Positions 63,932-64,000 of a stretch of DNA of 64,000 bases are shown here, in pieces. Source of the DNA: Verticillium longisporum. Taxonomy: Eukaryota; Ascomycota; Sordariomycetes; Glomerellales; Plectosphaerellaceae. Each line of letters begins with the position of its first letter. Positions within the stretch are counted from its first letter, which is position 1. The notes under the pieces were generated by a model. It had not been told where the DNA came from and made no database searches. It saw nothing but the letters and a program-made list of their open reading frames with translations. The DNA lies in contig JAETXT010000013.1 of NCBI GenBank assembly GCA_019188255.1, positions 2,418,001 to 2,482,000 of the forward strand, in the 5' to 3' direction. The translations under genes and the position numbers were made by a program.

Positions 63932-64000
63932 CCTAGATTATCACACGCTCGACCTTTTTGGGTGTCCCTCTGGTAGCTGTGCGATGAACCCCGCGAGTAC

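Overview
The window is nuclear DNA of a filamentous ascomycete, most likely Sordariomycetes/Hypocreales. The support is short introns (about 43-71 bp, mostly GT..AG with CTAAC/CTGAC branch points), dense genes on both strands, pyrimidine-rich leaders and the protein families present. There is no backbone marker for genus or species. I saw no rRNA, tRNA, transposon or CRISPR array.

Left and middle (1-45.5 kb) is mostly conserved housekeeping. In order: HIR-complex subunit Hir3 (5' end outside the window), proteasome-lid subunit Sem1, phosphoglycerate kinase, an Mpv17/Sym1 membrane protein, a CWF19-type spliceosome factor, GPN-loop GTPase Npa3/Gpn1, the Rpc10/Rpb12 RNA polymerase subunit, a HIT hydrolase, an aldo-keto reductase, a ubiquitin E2, a fatty-acid-hydroxylase-type membrane protein, an alpha/beta hydrolase with a long disordered N-terminus, a small acidic nuclear-type protein, a TBC RabGAP, Iml2, TFIIIB subunit Brf1, a DUF1349 protein, a BTB protein, a decayed lipase-like/NLR-type esterase relic, two polytopic membrane proteins and signal peptidase Sec11.

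Right (45.6-64 kb) is accessory. A broken luciferase-like FMN monooxygenase and an internally deleted Dur3-type urea transporter lie next to a secreted CE5 esterase with a CBM1. Then come a TauD-type sulfonate dioxygenase and a divergent Dal5/Soa1-type MFS permease. Their shared promoter holds a perfect match to the CYS3/MetR sulfur-regulator consensus, so they look like a sulfonate import-and-cleavage module. The last 8 kb carries a Zn2Cys6 regulator, a Kv-beta-type aldo-keto reductase, a TRI3-like acyltransferase, a tiny gene and a P450: probably the edge of a specialised-metabolism cluster continuing beyond the window.

Several genes (Hir3, Mpv17, the hydroxylase, the CE5 esterase, the MFS permease, the FMN monooxygenase) read cleanly except for single-base frame slips inside G/C runs. 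This pattern points to homopolymer errors in the assembly, although real lesions cannot be excluded from the sequence alone.
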